From the NCBI GenBank assembly GCA_014773175.1, contig VXCM01001546.1, positions 1-64,000 of the forward strand: a stretch of DNA of 64,000 nucleotides, written 5' to 3'. Under the pieces are notes generated by a model. That model worked only from the letters and a program-made list of their open reading frames with translations, was not told where the DNA came from and searched no databases. This DNA comes from Lucifuga dentata (taxonomy: Eukaryota > Chordata > Actinopteri > Ophidiiformes > Bythitidae). Shown here one piece after another: positions 12,021 through 25,949 of this stretch. The position numbers and the translations under genes were made by a program. Numbering within the stretch: position 1 is the first letter of the stretch; each line of letters starts with the position of its first letter.

Positions 12021-15000
12021 CTGCTGAGTCTGCATCAGTGGAGTTCTTCAGTCCTGATCTGTGAGTATGCAGCATTGCTACCATGAACAAGCACAACGTC
12101 GACAAATAGTGCCATCTAAGTATAGAACAAAGGGAACAAATGCCATTACTGGAAGCAGGAAATCAGTTATGGGCTTTTCATTACAGGAATACCTGCTCTG
12201 AGGCCTCATGAAAGCAATGGCTAAGTTCCTGCCATCCAGTCTGTCATGCAGCAGTGCAGATTAATGTTGATCACATGTGTCCAAAGACTCGTGATCAGCA
12301 TAAAGGCAAAATCAATAGGAGCACACTCCTCTCAGCTCTCCTTCATTTACCAGCGAGCTCTGCAGGAGAAGAGATCAATGGCCACACCGGAGGCAGGTGC
12401 ATGATCCAATTACACCTGTGTAGCACTAAGCATCCATCTTGCTAGTTGGCGTGCACGCAGTAGCATTAACTCCTGCACAAAAACTCACACAAACACACAA
12501 ACACGATGACCTAGAGAGAGAGAGACAGTGCATAGTGACCTCGGTGTTCCAGTCTGGTTCATACACCATCAGTCGCATCCACCCCACCCCCACGCCGTNT
12601 GACCTCGGTGTTCCAGTCTGGTTCATACACCATCAGTCGCATCCACCCCACCCCCACGCCGTCAGGCTTTACCACAGACAGGCGCACAGCTACAAAGATA
12701 TTTTGCTGCAAGCAAAATAATCATCTCACTTATGTGCACCGTTGCTCTTATTCAACCATGTTGTGTGTAGTTAATTCCTCCTGAGACCACAACACAATAA
12801 TCTTTTTATTTACATACAATCCAAGAGTTGTATTAGCTTCAATCTGTGTCTGTTAACCCTGTGAAGCCTGACCCATGAAACAATTATCAGAAAATTCTGT
12901 TGTTTTTTTTTTTTGCAATTTATTTCTGTACTGAACCCTTTAAGAAATGAAAAAAAAAAAAAATTCTGAAAATGTTTTTGCATATATGACTTTTTTGTAT
13001 GTTTGATACATCAGGCATTATTTAACTCAACAGGATTTAAACTGGAACTTTTTTTTTTTTAGATACAATACAATAGGTATTTTGGTCAACAACTGATCAT
13101 GTTAATGATGTAGAGGTCTCAAAAATCATGTATCAAATATGACGCAAATGGCGTTATAGGGTTAATAATTTAACCTTGTTTTCATCATTTGTGGCTGTTG
13201 CGAGACTTTTCATAGTCTCATAGATAATGAATATGCTAAATAAAAAAGATTATTTGTAAAAACACATGTAGTACTCCAGGCAAATGAAGAAACTTCTAGC
13301 TTATGAGAAGAAATTGAATCCTGCATTTTTGTTTATTTGAAAAGAGATGAAAAGACCTGTGTAAAGTACTGATTAATTTATAAGAACAACATTTTTTTTT
13401 TTTTTTATGTCTGTGCATACGCTGTAAACTGAGATTAACCGAATATACTGATTGCACAATGCTTCCCAGCTATCCCCCTCTTAAACCAGCAGGGATTTGT
13501 CCAACCTTCACAAAAATTCAGCCTAGACATTTCAATACAGCATGAATACAGCATGCCAGAAGATATTTCCTCATCTAGCTTGGGGCGTCAAACAGTTACG
13601 ATTACTCTATAAAGTCACTGCCGCTCTATTATTTCAGTAGGCTGCGCAGTGTAAATCAACATAACCCTGCAGAGCTTCCCTCTGACAAGATATATTTTTT
13701 TCATTTTAGTAGAGGAAGTGGTGGGCCTCGTGCTGTCATCTCTGTATATCAGCGGTGTCTGCAAACGGGGCGCTGCCTGTGCCAGATTTGCGTTGACAGG
13801 TCCAGATCATGTAAGTGTGCGTTGATGTGCAGGTGGCAGCTCACAGATCAATGGTTTTAATATCTACTGCGGAGTAAAATCCCTCCTGCTTTATTGTGCC
13901 AAAACCCGCCACTCATTGGGTGGACTGTACCTTTATTTTGATGTGTATGAGAACTTACAAGCAGCACAGGATTGATTTTGAGTTTCCTCTACACACACAG
14001 CCCAGCCCAATGCCAGAAACACTGTAATATAAGTCAGATCCTTGCAGCAATCCAGTGAATGAATCTGACACTGCATACTTAGCTTCTCAACTCCTTCCAA
14101 AGCTGGCAGAGGAGGTAAATAATCAGTGTGACGTGAGATCCAGGAGCTGTAGACAGCTCATTTTCAAACAGAATTTCTAATGTAATTTGTACAAATGTCT
14201 GCAGGCTTTTCTGTGTTTGATTTAGCGGCTGCAGTCGAAGAAAAGTTACAGTATTTGCAAATGAATTTGAGCCCTAATGCAGAACAGAGATTGCACCCAA
14301 ACATCATTAGGTTTGAGTTTCTCCCATCTATTCTCAGCCAAGCCAAACGGCAGCTATGAACGGCTAATTTGCATCACAATGGGCGTCATTAGCAACCTTC
14401 AAGAATACTTAGACAGTCAGACTGTTGCTGCTTTAATCGATGAGACTCAAAGTGTGTTTCCGTCAAACTATGCAGGCAGGAGAAGGCTGCAATACTGATC
14501 AAAATGACATTTATTTGCTTTGAAAGTTTAATTTTGCTGTGCCTGAATAACTAATTACTAAGCTAAGTGAAACCTGTCAGACGTGCATGAATGCACAAAA
14601 ATACAGAACGGCTTGAGTTAAAAGTCCCTTTAACCTTTAAAAGTGCAATATTCATGGATTAAATCACTTCATTGTAAAATTAACTGAATTAACAGGCCAA
14701 AATGAAGCCGTAAACATTTTGATAACTTAATTTAAGAGTTAATTTTAAATAGCTTGTCGCCTACTACTGCAAATTTTGGGGGAATTAATTTAAGGGAACC
14801 AGAGTTTATAGTAAGGGGTTTGTTTATAAATTATAATTAACAAGCTTTTTTTATAAATTCTTGCCTTGTGAATATGTTTGGCATTCGTTTATCGTCTAAA
14901 AAATGCATCATTGCCTTCTAGAAAAAATGAACTCTGAATTCTGCTTTATAATTTTAGTTGAAGGTCTGCTGAATGGATTTGGTTTGTGTAATATGCTTAA

Positions 15001-15671
15001 AATTCATTTTCTTTATGTGACAGAAGATTTTACACCCAAACCTCGCATTTATAGAAACAATAGCTGTTTCTACCTAGACAGAAAAATAATAGCTGTTTCT
15101 TTCAGGCAGAAAGACTTAAATAATCTTTTAAAGGTCAGAATCTGCTCTTGTTGCAAGTTTTGTTTACTTATTTCTACATGTTATGAAGCGTGAATCATGC
15201 ATAAAAAATATGAGAACGAGCTCATTTTGAAAGCTGAGATTTTAAAGGCTTAATAAACTCAGAAACAGCTGAACTTATTCAACGTGCAGATACACTGGGA
15301 GCGAGGAGGTAAAAGTCAAATCTCTCTGGTTCAAGTACAAAGACATTGAGGATTGGCCTGGACTGAGTGGACAGACTCTTTTTACCCTCTGGGTAACTTA
15401 AGATTTCCTTTTCCACTTTGCTGTAGATGCTGGCAGCCGGGCAGTCTGGGAATCCACTTTCCCAGCAGGAGGAGAAGCTGTCTTCATTAAGCCATATTGT
15501 CTGGTAATGTTGCACTCAGCTGGCTAATGCAGGCACATTATATCACACTACGTACACTAAAACTGCCGGGGAGATGGACTTACTCATATTTCTTTTCTGT
15601 CCAGTATGTCTCTGTGATTGAACTTGTATACTTGCAGTCTGTTGACTCGTAGAGCTGTACACTATATCAGT

Positions 15672-15672
15672 A

Positions 15673-15704
<32 letters not shown>
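15672..15704. repeat. (GAT)n trinucleotide repeat
   Basis: Eleven GAT/ATG-phase units in intergenic DNA. Confidence 0.93.
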
Positions 15705-15964
15705 GTAAGACATCTTCCTCCACTGGGTCCGTCTGGCTCTCTCACCATCTCAGCAGCAACTAAAGAATAAACAAAAAGTGATATGTCTCAGTATCAGGAA
15801 GGTTTCTAAGAGACAGACACTGAGAATGTCTGTCGTAAGACACAGACATTCACACACACAGATGGACTCACCTTTGACCCACAAACTAAAAACAACAACA
15901 AAAAACAAACAAACCTTGTGATATAATAATGCAGCTTACTACAATATTTGCTACACTATTGTCC

Positions 15965-16310
15965 TTAAAGGACCATACCGGCCATTTTGCATGTTTGAGC
16001 CTAATATATTCAATTTTCATACATGTTATGTTACTGACAATCATTTCCCAAAGGATAAAACCGTATTTCAGCTTTCCTGATATTTTGCAAAATCTCCTAA
16101 TCTTTCAAAATCAAATATTCAAGTGATACACCCACCTTAAAAACTGATGTTTTGCCTGCTAATACACAACCTTATGAAGTCACAATCATTTAAATTCTTC
16201 AATAAACGCAGGTCTTCTTTTGGGACTATATTCCCCAGTGGAGACATACATTCACTCTATGTTTTTTATTGCACTTAAATGCTAAAACTATGTAACTTCT
16301 AAAAAAAAAA
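15965..16310 (+). mobile_element. TTAA-MITE copy D, right end missing
   Basis: A well-kept left half from TTAAAGGACCATACCGGCCA through GGTCTTCTTTTGGGACTATA, ending in an A-run. There is no right inverted repeat. Confidence 0.85.
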
Positions 16311-17787
16311 AACAGAGTGCAGAGTTACCTTTTTTGTTATGTTTAGTTTTTTTTTTTAATTTCTTTAACAAGAAAAGAAATTAAAAATTAAATTAAATTA
16401 TGTTTTTGCAATTAAAAGGTTTGCAATTTAATTTTGTTTTCTTTTCTTATCACCTTTTTCACAGTTTTGGCCAAGATTTCTTCTGCACTGTAAATAATCT
16501 GCACTATTGTGGATTTTTTTTTTTTTTTTTTTTNTTTTTTTTTTTTTTTTTTTCATTTCAAAATGTCCATTATTTCATTATAAAAATCCCTCAAATGGTG
16601 CATCACAATTTTGGGGATTTTGATAATTTCATACACTTTTGCTTTGGATACTAGAATATATTTTGCTGATAATCCATGTTCAATTTTACTCGAGCAACAT
16701 CTGGATTGTAGGCGTTTTACTTGTATTGGTGTATTTTAACACTGCAGAGTTACTACAGCGTTTGAACATTTGCAGTAATTCTTCCATCACTGCTTATTGG
16801 TAGCTTGGTTTTCTGTCCATAAAGCATAACGTCAGCGGGAGCTTTCACATTACTTCATAGCCCTTTAAAACTTTTAGAACATTTAACACTGAGTGTCATC
16901 CAGAGTTGAGAAGAATTAGTCTTTTTTTTTTTTTTTTTTTTTTNAGAGAAGACACACTTAGATGCTGAAATAACACCACATAAGCTTTCTCAAAGCCACC
17001 CACCATCCTCAGCCTATTCTCCGGGCTCAGCAAAGTTCCTTCACAACATCAGCAAGTTAGCTTATGAAGCACAGAACTGCTCCTTTTAGAAATAAAACTA
17101 CCACGCTTTGCTTTTTCAGGTCACAAAAAATGTGATTTATCATAACTCAGCCTGTCACTGAGTTTATCTGGCGATTTCCATCCTAATTAAGGTAAAATCC
17201 TCAAATGTTATATAAAACGCAAAAGTCAGATTTAGTTCTTGTCTTTCCCCTGAAATACATCCTTTATATTTTATTAAAACCAATGACTAGTATATCTTGT
17301 CCCTCTGAGAAATACCTGTCTCAGCTGACTTACCCATGCAAAGGGAGAGAGAAAGACAATGATGTCCAACCAAACACAGACAAACAATGAAAAGAAATGA
17401 TGGAATATAAAAGAGGAGTGAGAGAAAATAGAGAAGACTTAAAAAAAAAACAGATAGCAAACAATGAGTCAGAGGGAAGCAGAAAGATGGAGTGAAAGAG
17501 GAATGAGGTGGATTTAAATTCAGCAGAGAAATAGATGTTCGCTGAAAGACAATATAAGAGAGGAGGAGGAGGAGGGGGGGAGCGAGATAATGGGGAGGAG
17601 AGGTGAGAGACAGGTGAGTGATGGGAGGAGATGGAGTCACAAGGAGCATCTGTCTTCCTTTTTACCTCTTTTTCAAAAAAATCACGCACACACACATACA
17701 GATGGAGTCACCTTTGAGCCAGTGAAAAAAAGAATCATATGAAGAAAATGAAGAAGTCAAAAGTAAGATTAAAACCAACAGTGTTTC

Positions 17788-17823
<36 letters not shown>

Positions 17824-17965
17824 TGATTATTCAATAAAAACAACAGCAGCTTAAGGTCAACGCGTTCATCTTTCTATCCTTTCTCTCCCTCCAACATAGT
17901 ACCTCTTTGTCTCTCTTTCATTTTCTTTTTCCTTTTCTTCCTCTTTTCTCTAAACTCCTATATAT
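16311..17965. other. Intergenic, no gene seen
   Basis: Two T-runs with single Ns (16534, 16944) and a purine-rich patch (17335-17640) that makes low-complexity open frames on the minus strand. Confidence 0.7.
17788..17821. repeat. (CTTT)n tract
   Basis: About 8 units. Confidence 0.9.
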
Positions 17966-18526
17966 TAAAGGGCCATACCACTTTTTAAAAAATGTTTTAT
18001 CCCACCTACAGCGTACATAAGCTTTAAGATGTTTCATACCACAAGTCAAAGCATTTGATAACCTGATTTCATATATTCCAGAAAACTACTGCAATAACTT
18101 TTAAATTGGAAATATAATTACTTACAAATAGTTTATAAGCACATAAATTATTATAAACCTGCGGTGACTTGAAACTTGGTTGCTCTGAACATTTTACTAC
18201 CTTTTTTGTTAAAAGTTGCATATAGGAATAAGCCCGGAAGATAATAATTCTTATTATGATAGTCAATGATGATAAATGTATGTTGATGAACAATGTAAAT
18301 TAGATTTTTAAATGTTTTTTTGCAATTAAAAGGTAGCTGTTTGGCAGTGAGCTCTGAAATTTTGGATGTCAGACTGTCCTCGAATGCACCAGTAAGCAGA
18401 TTTTGCGAAGCACTCACTGCCTGGAAGGTATGTGTGCCTTGGAAAATGTCTGACAGTAATATAAAATATACACAGCTTGTAGTTAATAGGCTAAAATATG
18501 CAAAAACCACAACTGTGATCTTTTAA
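17966..18526 (+). mobile_element. Old diverged relative of the TTAA-MITE
   Basis: Left end TTAAAGGGCCATACCA and right end GATCTTTTAA match the family ends. Near the right end, TTGGAAAATGTCTGACAGTA and TAGGCTAAAATATGCAAAA parallel the family's TTGGGAAATGATTGTCAGTA and TAGGCTCAAACATGCAAAA. The centre does not align by eye. Confidence 0.5.
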
Positions 18527-19790
18527 TTTTCAAGTTCATATAGCAAACAAGCCCTCTCTTCTTATTTTTCCTTGTTATGTTGATTTTTCTTTTTTCTTGG
18601 TGTAAACCAGCGTCTCTAATTAGAAGCAGGATTAGATGTTGAGGATAATGTGTGTTATCGCTGGCTTCTGTCTGTCTGTTATCAGCTCTGCTCTCAGCCT
18701 GGATCATGGAGGAACTGGGAGGCACATCAGAATATTGATGGATTAACTCTGCCCCTGAGAAATGAAAGCAGTTATGCTCCTCACTCTAACCATCTTCAGA
18801 ACGTCAGCTGCAGGAGCACCATCAGCACAGGAAGTACAATAAATTAGATGTCTATGACATTTGGGTGGAGGAGGATATTTGGAACATGGTGGGCAAGAGT
18901 GCTTGTCACTGAATGGAACATTTTTTTGTCACTTCCACATGTCATGAGATAAATGTCCTGCAGACAGGACCTGTGACTCACTGCTGCTGCCATGACTAGC
19001 CCCTGACAGCTGTTTGACAATGCCTCATGATCCAAAGGAAGACTGGTGTCTGTGCAGTCACAGGTTTCGTAGAAAGGCTTTAATCCTTATGAAACATTGA
19101 GATTCTTGGCCCTGCGCCTAAGGGAACACTGAGACATGGATGTGTGTATGGTGTGCTGCTTCCATCTCTCTCCATCTTACTGCATGTTTGTGCCATCGTG
19201 CTGCGATTCTGCCATCTGTCATCGCCGAGAATCAGGTGCCCAATGCTTTGTGGCTTGGCTCTGAGCTAACTCCACAGTCCCCAGCCTTACTCTCTCTCTG
19301 AGGCCAGTTTACGGTGAAATGAGCCCAAATCAAATGACAAGGACATTGGCGCTGGGCATTATCGGCCTAATTTGCATCCTGGAATTGAGGGATAATACTA
19401 TCATCAGTACAGACGCCTTCTATTGCTCAACAAAACCTCCACACTCACTGGAATGAGACTGTTTGCTTTTATTGTATCTGAATTCTCTCTCTCTCTCTCC
19501 GTGGACTCTGTGGAATAGAAAACAAATAACACAAGAAATAAATATAAGATGTGTAGTGGGGCCTGAGACAGCTGTTTGGCTCTTAAATAATTAACATTAT
19601 ATTAGCACTAAGCAGTGATCATGGTGACTGGATTCATTATTAAATAAATGTGATCCTCGAATCCAAATATGAGTCTTTTTGCTTTTTGTGTCTTAAAGCA
19701 CAGTGTTGAGGAAATGAATGAGTTCCTTCTGAAAATAGGCTTACAGGGAGAAATTCTTAACCATTTGCTATGGCAGCTGAAAAGAACACC
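18527..19790. other. Intergenic, no gene or repeat seen
   Basis: Unique-looking sequence of moderate GC with no coding signal. Confidence 0.7.
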
Positions 19791-20328
19791 TTCAAGGACC
19801 ATACTGGTGGTTTTTGCATGTTTGAGCCCAATAAATACTACCTGCATACACATTAAACTACTGCCAACCATTTTCCAAAATATAAAACTGTATTTTATTT
19901 TTCTGTATTATTTTGCCAAATCCCCTAATTTTTCAAAATCAAAAGTTCAGGTGATGCACTCACCTTAAAATTCAATGTTTTTCTTGCTTACACTTGCGCA
20001 CGATTGTAGAAGGCACAATCATTTTAATTACTCGGCAAAAGCAGTTTTCTCCTTGGACTATATTCTCTGGAAGAGAAATATATTTTCTTCTGTGTAGTTC
20101 TGTGCTGAAGGTTAAATTAAGTAAATTTGCAAAAATAAAAAATAGAAATAGCTTGTGGTTCGCTATGATGATACTTATCTGAAGCACGTTTCAAATCTCC
20201 ACAAGCTGATTTTAGTAGTGTACTGGAATGTACTAAAATGAAAGGCTGCCAGAAGGTAGGAAAAAAAACCTCAAATTCAGCTCCATCCGTGAGCTCAAAC
20301 ATGCAAAATCACTGGTATGCTCCTTTAA
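19791..20328 (+). mobile_element. TTAA-MITE copy F, diverged
   Basis: A full-span copy with many substitutions: left end TTCAAGGACCATACTGGTGG, right end CTGGTATGCTCCTTTAA. The core marker GGACTATATTCTCTGG is kept. Confidence 0.85.
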
Positions 20329-20673
20329 TATTATGACACAAACCAGTGCAACAACATCACTCACTGACCTCAATAATTATGACGGAGCTGAATCAAGACA
20401 TTCAAAAAAATGAGCATTACAAGCCTTGCAAAGCATTTTATGGGACTGATGTTGCATTATTGTACCATTGTTCATGCCAGACGGACGGAATAAAATAAAA
20501 ATAAAATAGTTGTTCCAGGGTACAACACAGTCTGTGATATTTGTGGATGGACTCTCTCTGTCCACAGCCAGACTGATGGAGAGAATAATTCATCTAATGG
20601 TATTAAGTTGACACGGCTCACTGCTGTCATCACTCCTCTCCCTTGGTACAGCAGACTGCAGGCTCTCCACTGC

Positions 20674-20676
<3 letters not shown>

Positions 20677-20710
<34 letters not shown>
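20677..20710. repeat. (CA)n microsatellite
   Basis: About 15 CA units followed by CTCTCACTCACTCACTC. Confidence 0.92.
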
Positions 20711-20871
20711 CTCACTCACTCACTCCAGCATCCACACAAACATGTACACACACTTTGCTGCAGAAAACATTTTTTTTTCATAGAAAATCCAGCAGGTAAA
20801 GCTGTATCCACTCCCTCAACTATCATCCATCTCCCCAGTGTCACTAGAAGTTTCTCTCTTCCCCTCCCTCT

Positions 20872-20873
<2 letters not shown>

Positions 20874-20935
<62 letters not shown>

Positions 20936-20937
20936 TC
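20874..20937. repeat. (TTCT)n microsatellite
   Basis: Sixteen pyrimidine tetranucleotide units. Confidence 0.95.
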
Positions 20938-22384
20938 ACCTTCACTCTGACCTACCTAACTATCTCACAGTGTCTGCAAAAAAAAAGTGGGTCTATTAAA
21001 AACGCTTTGAATAATTACTTTAGCCCCGCGCTGTAATGTTGTTCTCAACAGCTTGCTAATCAGCACAAAGACGACTTCTCTCTGTGAGAGTCTGAGTCCT
21101 GATAAAGTCTCCACCTTTGCTGCAAAAACACTCTGATCACCTTTGATTTAAATGGAACAGATTCTTTTAAAGGCTGAGTTTATGTTAATTTTGCCCTGGA
21201 CAAAGTGCCACGAGCAGTTAGTCAAAATGACAGCCAGATTAGAAAATGCCCAGCACACGGCGTTACAAGTACAAGGAGGATGTTTCGTCATCAAAAACAA
21301 GCAGATCAAATAAACTTGGGTAATACATCTTTAATAGATCCCTGCTATGTAATCACATTTAACACATTCATTACTCAACTGTCAGGCAGGTATCAGGAAG
21401 CATTAAGGTTTTAAAGGAGTAATCTGCCCTCAGGTACTCTTGCACTCCTATTTATCATCAATCTATGACACTTCCTGTGATGAGTTTTGGTGAAGGTACT
21501 TTTATGGTGCAACTGCTTTCCCTCAAACACTTTTGTCTTCTATTCCACTTAGCGATTTCCTGTTCCTGAATGGCTTTCATCAGGGTTTTCAGTCAGAAGT
21601 GGGCATATGAGCGTCTACATGTGGAAAGCTTGTCAGTTAGCGTATGCATACGTGGTGTGTGTGTCTATGATTGCGGTCATGCCCTTTATTTAAAAATCCA
21701 ACTTGACTTGTTCGGTTGATGCTGTACTGCAGCCACAGAAGGAATTACAAATCTGCTCTTTCTGCAGTGTATATCTCTTTTTATGACTGCTGAGGTAAAT
21801 CATCCAGTCCAGAAAGAATCGCTTTACATTAGATATGAGCGGATGATATCAAAATATAATGGGGGTAACTCATAAAAAAAATCAGGGTAATCACGCTAAA
21901 TAAGCGCTGTGATAATTTAAGCTCGTTCATATTTTCTTTACATTAACTAACGCGTCATTGTCTCATGACTAACATGTTGCTGTAAGGTTTGTCTCAGGTG
22001 AAGATCAGCATGTGAATAAGCTTCTTCATATTAAAGAGCCACACTTTATGCTGCTTCCTCTGGTGTCAAAGCTAAAGTGACACCTTAAATCAGCAAAGGA
22101 AATCTAAAATTCTCTGGTTTAGACCTCTGAATTTTATAAGACTAGTGCAGAGGGTGTTAAACACATGCCTGTTCGGACCGTTGTAACAACCCAAGATGTA
22201 CCCTTTGCCCAGAATATCCCCGGGGTTAAAATGGGCTAGCCTGTTTTATACCTTGGGTATATTCTGGTTGTTATATAGGCTAGGCTATTTCATACCCCCC
22301 AAAGCCAGATTATACCCCCACACTCAAACACACCATATTCAAGGATACATAAGTTTTTGGTTTTATTTCACAGACTTTCACACA

Positions 22385-22404
22385 CTAACCCTAACCCTAA
22401 CCCT
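22385..22404. repeat. Short interstitial telomere-like repeat
   Basis: Just over three CTAACC units, the vertebrate telomere hexamer. Confidence 0.8.
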
Positions 22405-22825
22405 GATGACACAAACTTATAATTTATCAAAAAAGTCTATGTTGCCATGACATGTTATTTTTTAAATTATGATGGAAAGAAAGTCTGGACATTGAAATAC
22501 AGACTAATTTCTGAAAAACACAAACTAATCTGGACTAGTGGGGTATAGTTTGGCAGGGCCTTAATCTGGCCTGCTAACTGGGCCAGACTTGATGGTGTGT
22601 AGCTTGCNGGGTATAGTTTGGCAGGGCCTTAATCTGGCCTGCTAACTGGGCCAGACTTGATGGTGTGTAGCTTGCCATAAGTGCCTGTGGAGCAGAGCAT
22701 ATGCCGCCGTACCTGGAGTGTATCCTGCCACGCATGGACTACTTTTTATCGGCACAGCCCAATTTGAGAACCACTCATCCAAACACCTTCACACATGGTG
22801 CTGCACATCTTGGGTCCTAAGCATT

Positions 22826-22945
22826 ATACGATACGATACGATACACTTTATTTATCCCTCAAGGGGCAATTCCAAAAACAGCTCACACAACACAAAGCAC
22901 AATAATACATTCACAATAATAATTAAAAAAGCAACCACTATACTA
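22826..22945 (-). repeat. Retroelement tail-like fragment (reverse)
   Basis: ATACGATACGATACGATACA and CTTTATTTATCCCTCAAGGG is the recurrent short-repeat tail plus adjoining 3' end of a fish non-LTR retroelement, read in reverse. Confidence 0.5.
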
Positions 22946-24185
22946 TAGCTGCTGAAGTTCAACACCAGTTCATTAGTTCTTGAGATATTGGTGCATACAG
23001 ATTTCTGTCTTTATAGATAGATTTACACTAATATAAGAGAGATAAGAAATCCACACACCAGGAGTCTAGTGCATGGGAGGTGGGCATGGTGTGTATATCA
23101 CATTTGACAAAGAGAGACAGAGCAAACCGAATAAGACTTGAGGAAGAGGCACAGTGCCACCAGATTGTGTGCAAGATCAAACCAAAACTCACCATTTCAA
23201 TATACTAAATGATCAACCGAGGAGGCTTAAATATCAAATTTCTTTATCACTAACACGTGTAGCAAGTACAATTTAATTACTGAATTTACCACCAAACTGA
23301 AACACATCTTAATTTTTGACTGACAGTGTTTTATGAATTGCTTCTCCAACATGTAAATAAGAAAATACCGTAGTAATGCCATTTTTGAGGAAAATGCTAA
23401 AGATGCTGGTAACAATCAAATAATGGTGTGATATTTGCCCTTCAGGACATGTTAATAAATCTGGTGCTGTGTTTTCTGAATTCCCCAGTATATTTTTGGT
23501 AAAATATCTTCTGCTGCACAGGAAATATCATTATGTAGTCATGTTGTGTACATTTTCTCTGATCCGCAGGAATAAGAAAAAAAAAAATGACACCAAACAG
23601 CAACACGGGTTCCAGAAATACCAGCCGCATTGTCAACAGCTGTTTTCTTAAAGAAAAATATGGCAAAAAAAAAAAAAAAAANAAAAAAAAAAAAAAAACC
23701 CAAAAAAAAACAAAACAGAAGCACACATGCTGTTTGACATGATGTACTGCATTCATCAAGACACCAGTATGGCTCAACAAGCTGTTTTTTAATGTATTTT
23801 TGAAAATACTGTGACATCCAGTAGGTGCGGTAAGGCAAACCTGCAGCATGTTATAGAACATAGATTTAGAAAGAAAAAGAGGAAATGCACCTGTGATATC
23901 CTTTTAGGTAATTTAGGGTGGATTATTCCTTTAGGTGTGAGATTGAGTTTGGATTTAATCTCCTGATTTTAGGGGAAAGAAGATTTATTTATTTATTTAT
24001 TTTTAAGTCTTGGCACAGTCAGAGTCAAGGATATTTAATGGTCTTCTTTGGCTAAATTAATTAGCCAAAAATCTTTAATATTAATTTCATTCCTCTCTAA
24101 ATTCAATCTCCTACACTTAAATCTATCTCAATCTGTAGCAAGTTTGCTCCTCCTGTATTAATTATGGTAAATTAGAATTAACTAT

Positions 24186-24187
<2 letters not shown>

Positions 24188-24226
<39 letters not shown>
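24188..24226. repeat. (TC)n microsatellite
   Basis: About 19 TC units. Confidence 0.95.
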
Positions 24227-25395
24227 GGAAAATAGTCACCTATTCATTATAATACAATCTAATACAATATTCCTGCAATAAATACAAATTTTATGAAATA
24301 CTAACTTAATTCTTGAGGCTGGATTCTGTATTTTTGTTTAACTTGCATAATTAGGCTGTTCCTAATATTTTGTTCATCTCAATCACTTATATGGAGGAGT
24401 CAAAATATTAGAAACATGGAACACTTTAATACAGTCCAGTAAAACACAACAGACTCCAGCCTCAAAAATGACGGCAGAGCTGAATCAACACCTCTCTGCC
24501 AGCAACAACCAAAAATTATTACTTTCATAAAGTTAGTTTTTATTACAGGGCTCTTGTGTTGGATTGCACTACAATAAACAGGTGTTTCTATTGTGTGTAT
24601 CCACAGTTTTGGAAAGAATAAATTTATTCCATTAATCATAAACCGAGATGATAGATTTCCCCACCTCACCTTTGCTCTCTGTTTTAATTTTTTTTTGCTC
24701 TATATTATATCCACACCTACACACATACAGTAGTTTGTCCCTAATTCCTCTTTTTGGAGTGTAGCTTGATGAGAAAAAGGGGAAATATCTCACGAGCGTA
24801 TGCTTTTGTGTTTGCTAATTACAGTTCGAAACAATAAATTAGGATCTAGTCGTCTGTCATAAAGCAGACGCGTCTGCATGACTGACCAGCCCTCCTCGCC
24901 ATTTGTTGTTGTCATCTCAGACGGTTTTGGTGAACGGTGCAGCCTTGCCTGTCTGACACATAGATGCTACCAAGTGCCAAGCACAGGTGTGCAGTTGGCA
25001 ACTCCAGTCTAATGCGGAAAAAGCTTTGACAGCTGAAAACTCAGTGTGAGGTCTCTAACTGCAAACACAAACACAAACCGACTGCATTTTTAATGGCGGT
25101 GCCAGGTAAGCTGATGTGGTACTTGTTACGTCCCCTGTGTGTCTCTAAGGGGGAAGTGGGAAACCGTAACATAAAGGTATAAATGGCAAAGGAAATAAAT
25201 TAATGAAGCAGGCAATTAAACAATGAGGTAACAAAGTAGTCACCCAAAAAGGTGTTGGATTTTAATGGTTAAAGAATAGGTTACAAAGAAGTTGCAGAAT
25301 TCAGGATAGCCGAGGCCAAAATAACAAACATTAATACAATCATGTCTGGAAAACAACAGCTAAACTACAACCAGAAAAAGAACAGACAATACTAA

Positions 25396-25946
25396 TGCTG
25401 CGTTCGAGCTACCTTGGAAGTTGGATTTTTTTCCAGTCGGAAGTTCCGACTTCCGACCTCAAACCGTTCCAGCCAAATGTAAAGAAAAAAGCATGGTGAA
25501 CACCAATAAATACTTTAAGATTAAATAAACTTAGTAATAAATGCTAACTAAAGTAAAGTTAGACTACAGGACTGTTTGTGTTGTTTTGCAATGATATTAA
25601 TCACAGTATTAAACATTTGTGCAGAGAAGTAATATTCTGAAATTATTTATGCTTATGTATCAATGGTAAACAGTTATTATACACTGTAGACAGTTAACTT
25701 AGCGATATATCTTGACCTTTTTATTTCAATGTCATGTAAGAAAAAATACTTTATTTGCCTGTTAGTTGATCATTTCCATTCATAAAGCTCACTTCCATGG
25801 GTGCTGCCATGTTGAGTGACGTCATACTCGTGAAGTCAGGGTAGATCATTTTGGTCCGAGTTTCCCAACTTCAAGTGCCGCTCCAACACATTTTTTCAAG
25901 TAGGAAGTCGGAGAAATCTGAGTTCCGAGGTCTGTCAAACGCAGCA
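25396..25946. mobile_element. TAA-target MITE copy 1
   Basis: Starts TGCTGCGTTCGAGCTACCTT and ends AACGCAGCA, flanked on both sides by TAA. About 550 bp with no open frame of note. A 3-bp TAA duplication with short inverted repeats suggests the PIF/Harbinger superfamily. Confidence 0.75.
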
Positions 25947-25949
25947 TAA

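Larger units (their letters stand above)
11497..15964. other. Intergenic, no gene seen
   Basis: Unique AT-rich DNA. A 63-bp segment is written twice around the N at 12599 (12536-12598 and 12600-12662), an assembly joint. A stretch near 14330-14400 is less repetitive and has ATTTGCAT. Confidence 0.65.
20329..25395. other. Intergenic, no gene seen
   Basis: Contains CA, TTCT and TC repeats, a retroelement tail (22826), a telomere-like patch (22385), a false 67-bp duplication around the N at 22608, and an A-run with an N at 23682. No credible gene. Confidence 0.7.

Noticed and set aside
12536..12662. Apparent 63-bp tandem duplication
   Set aside because: The two copies are identical and separated by a single N, the same pattern as the other assembly joints.
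17287..17695. Overlapping 120-codon minus-strand open frames
   Set aside because: Also created by a purine-rich tract; two frames are open at once, which is typical of composition bias rather than coding.
22190..22300. Imperfect inverted repeat around AATATCCCCGGGG and GGGTATATTCTGG
   Set aside because: The pairing is patchy and I could not define ends or a target duplication, so it was not called as an element.
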